Positions 10,950 through 22,515 of a stretch of 64,000 bases of DNA are shown piece after piece; position 1 is the stretch's first letter; the number at the start of each line of letters is the position of its first letter. Below the pieces are notes generated by a model. The model did not search any database, had not been told where the DNA came from, and saw only the letters and a program-made list of their open reading frames with translations. The position numbers and the translations under genes are program-made. The stretch comes from Panaeolus papilionaceus. Lineage: Eukaryota > Basidiomycota > Agaricomycetes > Agaricales. The DNA lies in NCBI GenBank assembly GCA_015501605.1, contig JADNRZ010000004.1, positions 1,612,001-1,676,000 on the forward strand, given 5' to 3'.

Positions 10950-11717
10950 CTAGGGACTAAAAATCTTGGTAACCAAGTCCGTTACAAATGACAAAATCAA
11001 AAGAGCAACCTGTGCGATAAACAGATAGACCGAAATCATATCCGTCTCCGATGAGATATGATTCTTGCTCACAATCAACTCTATCCACATAATCAACGGC
11101 CACCCCACAGCCACCATCACAAGCGGAGGTCCAACAAAGATCATGCTACAGGCTACATAACCACTCGGCATATCGTCGTCATCGTCTGATTCATCCTTAA
11201 TGCCCATCTGCACAAGTGCAGGTATATACACCATTGCGCCCAGCGCCGCAAACGTATCGCCAATCTGCCACAGCAGAAAGAAATTACGCCAGCCCTTCGA
11301 CAGGGTCCTCCATCCGAAGAAAAAGAATCGATACAGGCCGTCTCCTTCCGAAAGGCACTCTTTCCAGCTTATCCAAGCCGTAATGGTGTTCATCATGATT
11401 AGCGCGGCAACTACGAGTCCGTTGCATATCCCGAGCACGTAGTTGCCGGCTGGGATACCTCCGAGGTAGGTGAGGGCGTTGATCATGTTGAGGTAGGCGG
11501 TTAGCAGGGACAAGGCGTGTAACTGTTTGGTTTTTGCTGCCATGAACCAGAGGTATTGTTGGTATATGTTGTATGCAAGGAAGCCAAGGTTGAATGGTAT
11601 GTGACTTCCTACCCCTGCTGCTGCTTGGGCAGGGGTGAGCATGAGGCTAGTGTAAAGTAACCATCGGTTGGTTAAACTGAAGCCGGGAATAACGGTGTTG
11701 ACGATAGGACTGCTCAT
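10950..11717 (-). CDS. Multi-pass membrane protein, family copy 1
   Basis: Single-exon gene of 255 residues with about six hydrophobic segments, including LLYTSLMLTPAQAAAGVG, ALSLLTAYLNMINALTYLGG, a long VAALIMMNTITAWISW helix and a C-terminal VYLFIAQVALLILSF. Paralogues lie at 16870-17743 and 21652-22515. The family core is shared by all three: GFS.TNRW near the N-terminus, a TYLGGIP loop, an EGDG..FF.GWR motif before a WR.FFL.W segment, and SETDMI before the last helix. An acidic DESDDDDD loop is specific to this copy. I do not recognise a functional family; a small-molecule transporter or a membrane organiser are both open. Signal peptide is not evident. Confidence 0.8.
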   Translation of the reverse strand: MSSPIVNTVIPGFSLTNRWLLYTSLMLTPAQAAAGVGSHIPFNLGFLAYNIYQQYLWFMAAKTKQLHALSLLTAYLNMINALTYLGGIPAGNYVLGICNGLVVAALIMMNTITAWISWKECLSEGDGLYRFFFFGWRTLSKGWRNFFLLWQIGDTFAALGAMVYIPALVQMGIKDESDDDDDMPSGYVACSMIFVGPPLVMVAVGWPLIMWIELIVSKNHISSETDMISVYLFIAQVALLILSFVTDLVTKIFSP

Positions 11718-12552
11718 CGTTGGGGAATTCTGGTAGGTTGGTTGGAAAGGTACTTCGATAAGGTCGAACGTTGAGCTACTTATAAGCGCGGTTACTACCA
11801 GATAGAATTGTCAGCGGTGTCGCGTATACTCCCCTGTCACGCGTACGCGTACGTCTTTATTGGGTCATTGATATAATTGACATGAAAAAATTTGCGAGAA
11901 GTAAACTTTCGACAGGGAAATATATATTGTTCTCAGTCACAGTGCGAGAGGAAACCTCAAGGCGGTACTTACCATAATTGCTGTGTGTCAATGACCCCGG
12001 ACCTTGACTGAATGGGGATAAAATAAAGCAGGGAGCTTAAATAAGAGGATCCCGGGAGATAGTAAGGGATCCCAGTTGCACATTGACGAAAGGAATGTCT
12101 AGGCTGTGAGTCAGTGACATATGTACCTGTGTCGAATAATACTGAGGAACAATGGGCACCATAACGGGGAGAATTAAAGAAGACCAAGGTTTACATCTTC
12201 AGATATGTACATAGTAAAGTCATGCCCCCAGAAGCCAGTGTCAACAAAGCCACCAGGCCCAGGGCGCCTTGATTTTGTCCAAAGTTCGGGCTGTCAATCC
12301 AATGGTCTATTCTAGATCTCAGGTCCTTGATTGAAGGTAGTACTATGACCCTGCATTACATCCATTCCAGCTTTTCTTCTCGTCTATCAACCTCAAAGAA
12401 TGTAAACAGTACGCATGCGCACAATCACATCGAACGCATCGATCATCAAAGCCATAACCCGAGGAGCGCCCGTAAGCGCTACAAGCGCTCGTTGCATTAT
12501 CACGTCCAAATGATTCATCTATCGTCAAAAGCCATTTACAAAGTGATACACT
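11718..12552. other. Intergenic spacer
   Basis: About 0.8 kb between the membrane protein promoter and the 3' end of the methyltransferase gene. It contains the ACGCGTACGCGTACG palindromic run near 11837-11852. I see no gene. Confidence 0.35.
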
Positions 12553-13588
12553 CTACTTCTTCTGCGCCACAACAACCCAGCATTTATAAGGATACTCAAA
12601 TACCCCTTTCTCCTTGTCAACCCACGTCTTATCAGCCTCGTCGATAATTTGTCGTATCCTCTCTTGCACCTTTTCCTTCTCCTCTTTCTCGAGGACCGCG
12701 ATGTAGCTCTTACTTGACGCCCTATCGACCACGCTCTCTTTGGTGCCATGAAGTGTGTAGGTCCAGGTGGATTCGACGGGTGGACAAAAAAGGGATTGAT
12801 AGGATGGAGTTGAAAATGTGGCGCGCCAGTACATGTGTCTGAATTGGGGTGTTCCTTTTTCGTGTACCTCTATGGTGTCACGAAGTTGAGCGACCCAGGG
12901 CGCACCATCGCTATTGTGACGTCAGTGATCATCGAAACGCAGATATCATACCACAGGATAGGGGCAAAGCGCCCCCCGAACCCGAATGTAAACCAAGTCA
13001 AAGCACAACTCACCGATCCTCTAAATTCCAAATAAACCCAACTGTGCCATTCTCCTTCAGTACCCTCCCGAACTCCACACTCGCGGCTTCGTAATCAGGG
13101 CACCAATGATATGCCTGCGCGATGAGTACAACGTCCGCCCAGCCCTCCTCGACGCCTGTATCTTGGAACGTGCCGTCGTGGATGCTTATCCTCCCCTGCG
13201 GATCATTGACGGTGCGGTTGAAGACTTCGCGCATGCCGCCGGAGGGCTCGATGGCGCGGAGGGATGCGATGGCAGAGTTCCAGCGTGGATGGGCGAGGAG
13301 GGCTCGGGTGAAAATGCCTGTGCCTGCGCCGATTCTGTATAGGTTGTAATATGGGAAATATGAGCGAGGTGGGAGATGGACGGACTCTAGGACATTAAGA
13401 TTCTGTTTGTTCTTTAAAGAGTCAAAGATAGCATCGAGTGCGAAGGTTTGGTATGATGGACGTGCGCTACGGGGCGGACATTAGATTAGATACCAAACAA
13501 CGAACGAGAAGGTGATTGCACACCGATCGTAGAGATCGTTTGTGCCTGTGCCAAATCCTGTCTGTGCGATTGTGTGTACTTTGGACAT
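12553..13588 (-). CDS. Class I SAM-dependent methyltransferase
   Basis: Methyltransferase of 274 residues in four exons: 13588..13524, 13466..13386, 13334..13014 and 12910..12553. Motif I (the AdoMet-binding glycine loop) is only seen after splicing exon 2 to exon 3: NLNVLE joined to IGAGTGIFTRALL. Motif-II-like and later blocks follow: GTFQDTGVEEGWADVVLIAQ, AYHWCPDYEAASVEFGRVLK and VGFIWNLEDR. This is the arrangement of fungal UbiE/Coq5-like, trans-aconitate-type and Crg1-like enzymes; the N-terminal GTNDLYDRARPSYQ is typical. The methyl acceptor cannot be inferred. It diverges from the LCB kinase gene with a shared 581-bp upstream interval. Confidence 0.88.
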
Positions 13589-14169
13589 GATAAGGAGGCG
13601 GTAAGTACAGTAGTTAAGAAGGATGAAACTCTTGATGAATCGCTGCCGTATTTATGTATGAATCCAAATGAACGCGGCTTTGGTTCCGTGTTCCTCCAAT
13701 TCTTATTTTATCCTTTAACGAGTCACATCCACCGGCCTTCTGGTAAGATTAGAACCAGACCAATTGCGTCAGAAAAGGATGGCATGATGTTGTGAACGTC
13801 GAGGAGATGGAATTCGCAGAGTCACCGGTTAAACATCCGGATTTTGCTTCCGTCATAGCCGGCGGGTTGATGGTTAGCCCCTTTGAGTCGAACGACAAGG
13901 TCCAAGTGCCAATTTCCAATTCACTGTTACTCTCACTCTGACGGTGATCAGAGTGGATTCAGAGAGGTGAGTGAGAAATAATCAAAGCAAAGAAATAGAT
14001 TTGAGATTTATGATTATTGATACAGGTATTGCGCAGTAAGCAAGGCAATTTGTATAAATCCTCGTCGAGTTGAACTTGTTTATTTACCAACTTACCTCAT
14101 CGCATCTCCGCTTTAGACTCTCACCAGTGAACTGCTGCCTGGTCCACCTCGAACCATTGAACACTGACA
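13589..14169. promoter_or_regulatory. Divergent promoter interval
   Basis: 581 bp between the divergent starts of the methyltransferase (13588) and the LCB kinase (14170), so it must contain both promoters. I see no discrete element that I can name. Confidence 0.5.
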
Positions 14170-16460
14170 ATGACCGTATTACCCGATATTACTATTCAAA
14201 CCAAGTCTGCAGGTCGGCTTGCGTTGACGATTGACAAAACAGCACTGACCATCACCAAAAGTATGTATACATCAAGTTATTTTTACACAACGCGACCATC
14301 TAACGCTATGTTGGACAGCTAAAGGACATGTTCATGTCATCCTCCGAAATCTTATATGTGCAAGACTGGATAAAGAGACGAAGACGGTGTCGTTGTCGTA
14401 TGTCATCAAGGGAAGCAAGAAGAATCTGCACCTCCATAGTGAAGAGGGAACGGTCGATGATGAGCACCTTAACAAGGCAGAGGAATGGGTAGAGAAGGTG
14501 ATGAAGCTTTGTTATGACGGTGAGTTGTCATTTTTGTTCGAGTTGGAATGGGGTTGACGTTTGAGTGTGATTCTTTTGAAGATGCGGGGGTGAAGCGTTC
14601 ACGGAACCTATTGGTACTCATCAATCCATTTGGCGGAGTGGTACGTGTTTTATTCATTAATAACGCGCCTAACCATTGACTTTTCTACGTGGTTATATAG
14701 AAAAAAGGCGTCTCTATATTCCACAAAAAAGTAGAACCTATATTCAAACTTGCTGGTTGCACTCTTCAAATCAAACGTGCGTCATTCTCCCCTTTCCTTT
14801 CCTTCCGTCTCTGTCGGCTCCTTACCGTTATTCTTCAAACAGACACTACGCATAAAAATCACGGCCTTGAAATAGTAAAATCCTCAACTCTTGATTATGA
14901 TGCAGTTGTAACTGTCTCCGGCGATGGAATGGTACATGAAGTCCTCAATGGCTTTGCCCAGCACCCCGAGTCAAAGAAAGCGTTCACGATACCTGTTGCC
15001 CCTATACCCACTGGATCAGGGAATGGACTGTCTTTGAATTTGCTAGGTCTCGATGTGAGCCTTTCAACTGGATCTTGGCTACCAGAGAACTAAAATTTGG
15101 TTTTTTATAGGAAGGTTTCGATGTTGTCGCTGCTTCGATAAATGTAATCAAAGGTCTGTCAGTTCCTCCTTCGTCTTATACTCATGCCTAACCATCACAA
15201 TAACTCAGGAAAACCAATGAAAGTCGACCTTTTCTCCTTCACGCAAGGAGACAACAGGGTGTTATCTTTCATGTCTCAATCCCTTGGTCTCATGGCAGAT
15301 TTGGACATTGGCACTGAACATCTACGTTGGATGGGTGATTCAAGGTTCATGTATGGGATGTTGCGAGGCAGTGAGTCTTCTATTTGTTTTTTCTTTCCTT
15401 CATCCCTGCCCATACAACAACTCACTCTGCGTTCCCACCCTAGTCGTAACCTACAAACCATGCCCAGTTCAAGTCTCATTCAAAATAGCAGAAGACGACA
15501 AGGACAAAATGGCATCCGTCGTTCATGCCCGTCGTCTCGAGGCAAGTTCACTGCAGGCATCTGAAGAACCGGCCGGTATCCCGGCTACGCAGATACTCGA
15601 GGCGGTCCCTGAGGGTGAGGCGGGGAGTGATGGGTTGCCACCTTTGAAATACCATCAGGATGAGGATGGGTGGACGACGTTTGATGACCCCATTATGTTT
15701 GTGTATGCAGGCAAGGGGCCATATGTGGGGAGGTGAGTTTTATATTTTCGGATACGAAGCGAGAATATGAAGTGACACAACTCTCAAATCCGGTAGAGAC
15801 TTCATGGCTTTCCCGGTTTCCCTCCCAGATGATGGATTGGTGGATTTGATGATTATGGCTAAGGTATGCTCATAACAAGCGTGTTACACGCCTGCTTTTC
15901 AATCCATGCTCATTCATTCCCCTTTCCCTACGCATAGAACTCGAGAACCGACATATTAGGCGCGATGGACGGAGCAGTCCAGGGCAAGAGTTTTTGGCAT
16001 CCAAAGGTGCGTTTTTACTTCCCCTGCCCACTCTCCTCTCCCAATCTACCACCAACTAACCCCCTCACTTCCACAGGTTCACTACAAAAAAGTACACGCC
16101 TACCGCGTCAAGCCCCTCAAAGAAAAAGGCATCCTCGCGATCGATGGCGAGCCGTTCCCGTTCAAAGAGTTCAGCATCGAGGTGCATAAGGGCTTGGGCT
16201 CCTTTTTGAGTATGTATGGGTGTTATGCTGCGCCTTTTGAGCCGAGGAAGGTGAAGGGGGGTGAGGGGAGAGCAAAGGCAAAAGTTGGGGGTGACGTTAC
16301 GCCCAAGAGTGGGGATGAGATGCCCAAAGCATCCAATGGAGTTGCGGGGGGTGAGGCGCCGAAGGTGGGCTCTCTGGGCGAGGGCGAGGCTGCTACAGCC
16401 AGCCCTGTCGATGCAGATGCTGGGCCGCTTTCGGCGCAAGAGCCTGTGAAGGCACAATGA
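14170..16460 (+). CDS. LCB4: Sphingoid long-chain-base kinase
   Basis: Lipid kinase of the DAGK-catalytic family that phosphorylates sphingoid bases (yeast Lcb4/Lcb5, animal sphingosine kinase). 550 residues in eleven exons: 14170..14260, 14319..14519, 14582..14640, 14701..14776, 14843..15054, 15111..15153, 15209..15370, 15444..15732, 15797..15863, 15938..16006 and 16077..16460. Seen: LLVLINPFGG near residue 110, the nucleotide-binding VVTVSGDGMVHEVLNG near 165, and IPTGSGNGLSLNL after it; SQSLGLMADLDIGTEHLRWMG and a C-terminal DGEPFPFK-like block complete the fold. An Ala/Gly/Pro-rich tail extends beyond the fold. It acts at ER or Golgi membranes in relatives, setting the sphingoid base-phosphate pool. 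Confidence 0.93.
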
Positions 16461-16869
16461 CTATACAGGGTGAAAAAGAGGTTTGTGAAGTATTTTAAGA
16501 GACTTTGGCGGTGTTGGTATTGGCGTTGCTGGAGGGGCATGAACGGATATGGGTGGGAGAGGATTCGTGATGATGTTCGAGTGGGAGAGGGTTGGTGATG
16601 GTTCAAGTTTGTCTGGGTATGGTATGAGCATACGAGCAGAGTCGTCGTTTTGGTTATTCCCTTGTCTGATCTCCTTTTCTTTTGCTTATTTATTTAGCAG
16701 ATACCATAATTTATCGACGTTTTTGACAACTTTTTCTCTTATTTTATCTACAGGGCGGCACAGTCGTTTTTGCTATACTTTCCTATTCCTATTCACTATA
16801 TCTATTAAACTTCATACCCATTTATCTGCACAACTTGACGTGTTTTTTTCTCTCCTTCCTGACGCCACA
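16461..16869. other. Convergent 3' spacer
   Basis: Interval between the 3' ends of the LCB kinase gene and the second membrane-protein gene. T-rich after 16660, consistent with untranslated 3' sequence; no gene seen. Confidence 0.4.
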
Positions 16870-17743
16870 CTACACTGCTGCTTTTGGTACAATGGGAGGT
16901 TCCTCTTCCTTGGCCATCATTTTTCTCAAGCATTTAGTGACCGCCCAATTCTCCCAAACCTTACAAAATGCCGACTTAGTGATGCTCAACATGGTCGGGA
17001 TAACCAGTAACCCAGCTTGTGCAATGAAAAGGTAAACTGCGATCATATCTGTTTCCGACACAAGGTTATTTATTTTCACAATCAACTCCATCCAGAGGAT
17101 CAACCACCCCCCAAACGCTGCCAGCATAAGTGCAGAACCCCAGAGGATCGATGTATTCCTCACACATCTGAAGTCCGAACTATCCTCCAGAGGGCCTACC
17201 CTCGTTCGCATCAGCTTCAGCTGTCAAGGCAAGCAACACCACATCCACCACATAATAAATGGTTGTCAAGATCAGCATCGTATCAGCGATAGCCCACATC
17301 AAGAAGAATTTTCTCCACCCTCTTGTAAGCCTCCTCCATCCGAGAAAGAAGAATTGGTCTACCCCATCGCCTTCTGGAAGGTTGGTTCTCAAACTAACCC
17401 ATGCAGTGATGTTGTTCAGGATGCCCAACCCGACCGTCCCAACACCTGAAAGAATAGTGAGGTACATGTGTCCAGAGGGTATTCCGCCGAGGTAAGTAAC
17501 GGCGTAGAGGAAGTTGAGATACTCGGGAAGGAGCGAGAGCGCATGTAGTTCTTTTTGCTTTGCAGTGATGTACCAGGAGTACTGCGTGTATATGTTGTAG
17601 GCGAGGAATCTGATGTTGATAGGTGATTTACTTCCCAGTCCGCTGAGAAGTTGAGCGGGAGTGAGCATTAGACTGGTGTGGAGTAGCCAACGGTTGGTCG
17701 TGCTGAATCCTTTTGCGACGTTATGAACTACTTGGCTTGCCAT
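16870..17743 (-). pseudogene. Multi-pass membrane protein, family copy 2, frameshifted
   Basis: Paralogue of the genes at 10950-11717 and 21652-22515. The first frame (17743 down to 17180) covers the N-terminal three quarters: GFSTTNRWLLHTSLMLTPAQ, TYLGGIPSGHMY, EGDGVDQFFFLGWRRL. The rest lies in another frame (to 16870): SILWGSALML, then WLILWMELIV and NNLVSETDMIAVYLFIAQ, matching the intact copies. The switch falls in about 17180-17211. The only GT...AG removal that restores frame would be 31 bp, shorter than any other intron here, so I read it as a frameshift. An alternative is a genuinely short intron or an assembly indel. Confidence 0.65.
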
Positions 17744-20488
17744 TGGTTTTGCTTAAAATAAACGATGAAAATGATCTGAAATGTCCGGATGTCAACCGGA
17801 GAGGCAGGAAATTGATGGTATGCCTTCGACATGGTCGAACGACGGGAAATTTGTACCCTCGCACAATGCAATCTTGGACTCTCTTAGGTTTGACAGTGCA
17901 GATTACTTGATAGACCTTGTACCAACCCACCACCTGTCCATCCCCTTGACCACGTATATATGTTGACAATTTCTCTAACACAATACCTACAGCCTAGGCG
18001 TTTCATCGACGGCACTTTGACACTTCCACTGCACGTCTTCGAATCACAAATTAATGTGAAATCTAGCTCGAGGGGCCAAAGATGGAATACCTTTGTCGTG
18101 CTTACTGAATGGGCAGACTCTTTACAGGCGCCTTGAATTTCGATGTATTGCTTCGAACCATTTCGTGATATTGTTAGTCATGGAGTAAGCAGATGAATTA
18201 TTCTCTTCATCCTCTCCTTTGCTGTCTTTGGTACCAGTGGGGTGGAACACCCCTTCCCTGTATGGTGGGGTAACAGCGCTACGTTACTAAGTGTCGATAG
18301 GTGCAAGTCCATTTGATATATGAAAGTGTTTGCATTCTTTTTTCTCAAGATCTCGGTTATTTCTTGCCCTTGTACAATGGATTGTTCACTCAGCCGGTAA
18401 CGCGACGCCGGGTTGAATATTGAATATATATTGGTTATGTCATACAATTGGAGATGAAAAGCTCACGTTTTACATGCAACTTTATCAACGGTTTATGTTG
18501 TAGTTCGAAACTTCGAACGTGCCTTTTGCTCGAAACGGTTAGACTCGTCATTCGTGAAACAAAGGAAATGCGGGGTGCTCCACAAAACGTGATTGTAGTG
18601 AGAGGTCGACCCTTGCTGATGGGAGTTCACCCGAACACTGAATAAATTGAGTTGTAATTTATCCAGAATTATTTCGATACGCCTGGGGGCGGACAAGCTC
18701 GAATCAGGCTCGAATGCCTGTAAAAACGAGGAATATCCCCGGCCATCGAAGCCCTTGGATCGGTCAATGGTGTTGATGGAAGGTCATCTCCTTGTAATGA
18801 TTCTCTCCAGGTGAATTTGAACCGATAACTGGTACCGGACGAACAGTTTTAGTTTGCTGGGTGCACCAAGCAGAACGTTGCAGATCATGCCTTCGTCACT
18901 CTTTCCGTCTAACTTGATATTCGAAAAGGAAAGCCGAATGCCTAAATCGCCCCACCCTTGACAGCAATCTGGTCACCTAGTGTGACGGCTAACCCGTGGT
19001 GGCCAAAAATAGGATTGACAATCCGCTTTGGATACTTTCGAACGAATTTGAGGCCATTTTCTGCTCTCAAGTCGGAGAAATTCAACGAGGGGGTGCATTT
19101 CAAGGTTCTGCTCATGCCGAAATGAATTATCAATATTTGTTCGCAATCTCGAAGCGATTCGACTAACAATTATCGAAACATTTCATATAAAAGTTGGATG
19201 CGGATCCCCAACACTTTGTATACAACGCAGACCCCCCAAACAGGGCAAGTTAGGGAGCTGTAAAAGATGAGTGAGATGACATGCTGTTCAATTGTTGGCT
19301 GGAATGGGGTCGTATAATCAATTGTGGAGCGGAACGACATATAGAAGAAGACAATGACAGGCACTTCAAAATCGCTGATTGGCTAAGCCATGCCTAACGG
19401 CACGGAGTGCCCACCACCTTGGGATTCGAAGGTTCCGATACTCATATTTCCCTTGATTCGCCCCTCGTACGTTGAGGGTTTGAGTAAAACCTCTCCATCA
19501 TGCTCCCAAATCGTAATCATAGAGCATTGGCGATGGGCGCCACCGACGTCACAGCGCTCCGACGGCTCTCTGGGTATGAATTTTCGAATATCATGCAGCA
19601 AGAATCGAAAAAAACCCTTGCCGGTGTTCATTCAAGTTTCAAACGACGTGACATCGAAGCATCCATTATTCCTAACTTGAAGCATGTCCTGTCGTAAACC
19701 TGGGTGTTGTTCGCTTCGGGGAACCACAATTTTATCCTCCGCTACAACGTAGAAAGCACATGGGCTACGTTCCGAAGAGATATGATATTAGAGGAAAAGG
19801 CAGACGTGGAATAAGCATTTGTTAGCAGAGGCAAGTTGCTAGACAAGATCGATGCGTAGATGCACGATAAATTAAACGACTAAACCCTGTAAATATCATA
19901 ACCCCAAGGATTTGATAGATAACTGCACTTGAATGGGGTGGATTTGTGACGGCGGAATATATTCAATTATTGGAGCACCCACTTCGAATACTACCCACTA
20001 GACCCTGACCTGTAACAATGTGAGGTCAGCGATGATGCTCGTGTTAATTTTATTAAAGTGCAAACGTCGAAATACGGCCATTCGAGGTCGATTTCGAAGC
20101 TCGTGTTCCATTGCAAATGCTTCGGACGGTTGATACATGGTGTGCTTAGGAGAAATCATTTGCGAGGAAGCGTTGAGCAGGTCGGGAAAAGGTCTGCATG
20201 TGAACTGGAAGTAGATGGATCGAGGGTTGGAATAAGGATTACAACCTCAAGTTGCCGGAGTCTTTACCGGGATGACATTGACAGCTCGATGCCTCGCGCA
20301 GAACCAAATTGAAAATCAAATAAGCCCTTGCAATTCACCGGGAAACTACTGATTAGGGGGATGTAGGCCAATCGAAAACGTATAAAAAGCCTACCAACTC
20401 TGCATTATATCCCCAGTTTCGAACAGCAGTTCAGAGCTTCTACACCCCTCCAGTCTTCAACTTGAACCAACCTAACCAACTCATCAAC
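17744..20488. other. 2.7-kb gene-poor interval
   Basis: No gene that I can support. Minus-strand frames at 19631-19383 (segment ITIWEHDGEVLLKPSTYEG) and 19169-18942 (KYPKRIVNPIFGHHGLAVTL) look somewhat protein-like and could be exons of an unrecognised or decayed minus-strand gene, but I could not join them through convincing splice sites. The last 100 bp hold the hydrophobin promoter, with a TATAAAA-like sequence at about 20380-20387. Confidence 0.4.
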
Positions 20489-20963
20489 ATGATCTCTCGC
20501 GTTTACCAGCTCTTCTTCTTCCTCTTCTTCGCTCTCCCTCTCTTCGCTGGAGCTACCGTTCTCCCCCGTGGAGGTGGCGGAATCAACAACAGCTGCAACA
20601 CTGGCACCTTACAATGCTGCAACTCGGTCCAATCTTCCACCAACTCTGGCATTGCTGGGCTCGTTGGTCTTGCCAGTCTCGTGCTCGGTCCCATCACTGG
20701 CCAGGTCGGAGGTTCGTATTAATTCCATTTTCTTTGCTGTTCACCTAGCTAATCCACATTTGTTGCTAGTTTCCTGCACCCCGATCACTGTCATCGGCGC
20801 CGGGGGCAACTCTTGCTCTGCTCAACCTGCTTGCTGCACTGGTAACAGCTGGGTACGTACACTGCTGGTGTTCGGAAATGTCCGGGACAGGAAAATACTG
20901 ACTTGAAATGATTAGAACGGTGTCATCAACGTCGGATGCAGTCCCATCAACCTCAACCTCTAA
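20489..20963 (+). CDS. Class I hydrophobin
   Basis: Small secreted amphipathic protein of 117 residues in three exons: 20489..20711, 20770..20852 and 20916..20963. It has a signal peptide ([18 protein letters not shown]) and the eight-cysteine hydrophobin pattern: C, then CC (LQCC), C (SCTPI), C (NSCSAQ), CC (PACC), and a final C (GCSPI), with 59-bp and 63-bp introns. The long, hydrophobic stretch between the first CC pair and the third cysteine is as in class I members, which self-assemble into rodlets at air-water interfaces and coat aerial hyphae and fruiting bodies. A TATA-like site lies about 105 bp upstream and the leader is CT-rich, as for a strongly expressed gene. Confidence 0.95.
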
Positions 20964-21651
20964 TCGAGGGGTATCGAGAGGGCTCTGGGACGAAGAGAGC
21001 CACTCGTCGGTCGAATCGATGCTTGGGATTTGGACCGTCTCTCTCACCGTTCGTGGATTGTTGTAGTCATTGTTAGCTCTTGTGTTAGTGTTTCGTGATA
21101 GGATAATTCCGAAAAGACCAAAAAAATGTACTTGTCTAGTGTTGTTGTCTTTGTATGCCTATAATGACATTCATGATGTTTGCCTTTCTGGGTTGTTGAT
21201 TGGGAGTCTGTGATGAACTGGTAGTGTGTCTACTTGACCCCAAACCATTTTTGACAGGTATTGAAAGAATGAGAAAAATAATCAATAGTGAAAGTAAACC
21301 CTTGAGGTGCAGTACAGCAATATTTTACACAGCTTCGTGTTTATAAACCCAGGGCCATTTCGAAGGCAATGCATGAATGAGGACACAGACGACAGTACGT
21401 GAAGGTTTGAGGATCAGCCTTAGACGCGCGTCGGGCTGGCCCGCACTACTATTGTAAGCGCGTGCAACACCTGCCTGCAATGGTTTTTTCACGCAACTTT
21501 GCATCGTTGGGCTTACTTTATGCCCGGGCACCGATATGCCACGAGAGTATGTTTTAATTTTATCTTATACAAAAATATGTTGACTAGGGATATAAGTATA
21601 GCAATAAATAAAAGGACAAGTACTACAAAGGAAGGGGAGGGAAGAAATCGA
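20964..21651. other. Convergent 3' spacer
   Basis: 3' region of the hydrophobin gene and of the minus-strand membrane protein. No gene seen. Confidence 0.35.
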
Positions 21652-22515
21652 TTAGCAACTTGAATCGCCATCGTTTGGGGCCTGTTCTGGTGAATTACAA
21701 CAGTTTAGCTTGTCAATGATGCGCACCAAGGGCCTTGCGATTTTCCATTCTGTCCATTCACCAAATATCAGCTCTATAACATCCCAGATATTTGGGATGA
21801 CTATCAATATGGCTTGTCCGATGAAGAGATAAATCGCAATCATATCCGTCTCCGACACAATGTTGTTTCGTTTAATGATCAACTCCATCCACATAATCAA
21901 CGGCCATATCACGATCAAAACCACTAGGGACCCCCAAAATAATGATGAAGCCCTCCAGGCTTTGTATGCGTCGTCTTTCGCGATCTTGTTCGCGGCATTT
22001 GTCCAGCGGACAACTTGATACGTTGCAAGAAGCATGACGAAGGTCAACCCCGTATCACCGATATTCCATAGTAAGAAAAAGGTCCTCCATCCCTTCGTGA
22101 GTCTCCTCCAACCAAAGAAGAAAAACTGATAAACTCCATCGCCTTCCGGTAGGTTTGTCTTGTAGCTTATCCACGCAGTGATGCAGTTCATAATGACGAG
22201 AGCTGCCGCCCCAAGACCTGATACGCTGGTCATGTATACATTCCCGGCCGGGATACCACCAAGATAGGTGATAGCGTAGATGAAGTTGAAGTATTGAGGG
22301 AGGAGAGAAAGCGCATGCAAATCCCTGTTTTGTGCGGCGATGTACCACTTGTATTGTTGCCAGATGTTGTACGCGAGGAATCCAATATTAACAGGGGAAT
22401 GGCTACCTAGTCCACCCATAAATTGAGCGGGGGTGAACATCATGCTGGCGTAGAGTATCCATCGGTTGGTTGTGCTGAATCCGTCTGTTACGATGTTGAC
22501 GACGGGGCTGGCCAT
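21652..22515 (-). CDS. Multi-pass membrane protein, family copy 3
   Basis: Single-exon gene of 287 residues, the longest and cleanest member of the three-copy family in this window. About six hydrophobic segments are seen, among them WILYASMMFTPAQFMGGLG, FIYAITYLGGIPAGNVYM, ALVIMNCITAWISY, a WR.FFLLWNIGDT segment, VVLIVIWPLIMWMELII and IYLFIGQAILIVIPNIW. Conserved family motifs GFSTTNRW, EGDGVYQFFFFGWRRL and SETDMIAIYLF are intact. The C-terminus is Cys-containing (NCCNSPEQAPNDGDSSC), which could be lipid-modified. Function unknown. It shares its upstream region with the divergent secreted-protein gene at 23213. Confidence 0.82.
   Translation of the reverse strand: MASPVVNIVTDGFSTTNRWILYASMMFTPAQFMGGLGSHSPVNIGFLAYNIWQQYKWYIAAQNRDLHALSLLPQYFNFIYAITYLGGIPAGNVYMTSVSGLGAAALVIMNCITAWISYKTNLPEGDGVYQFFFFGWRRLTKGWRTFFLLWNIGDTGLTFVMLLATYQVVRWTNAANKIAKDDAYKAWRASSLFWGSLVVLIVIWPLIMWMELIIKRNNIVSETDMIAIYLFIGQAILIVIPNIWDVIELIFGEWTEWKIARPLVRIIDKLNCCNSPEQAPNDGDSSC

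Noticed and set aside
18942..19631. Possible minus-strand gene with KYPKRIVNPIFGHHGLAVTL and ITIWEHDGEVLLKPSTYEG pieces
   Set aside because: Pieces look coding-like but could not be linked by splice sites and match no family that I recognise.
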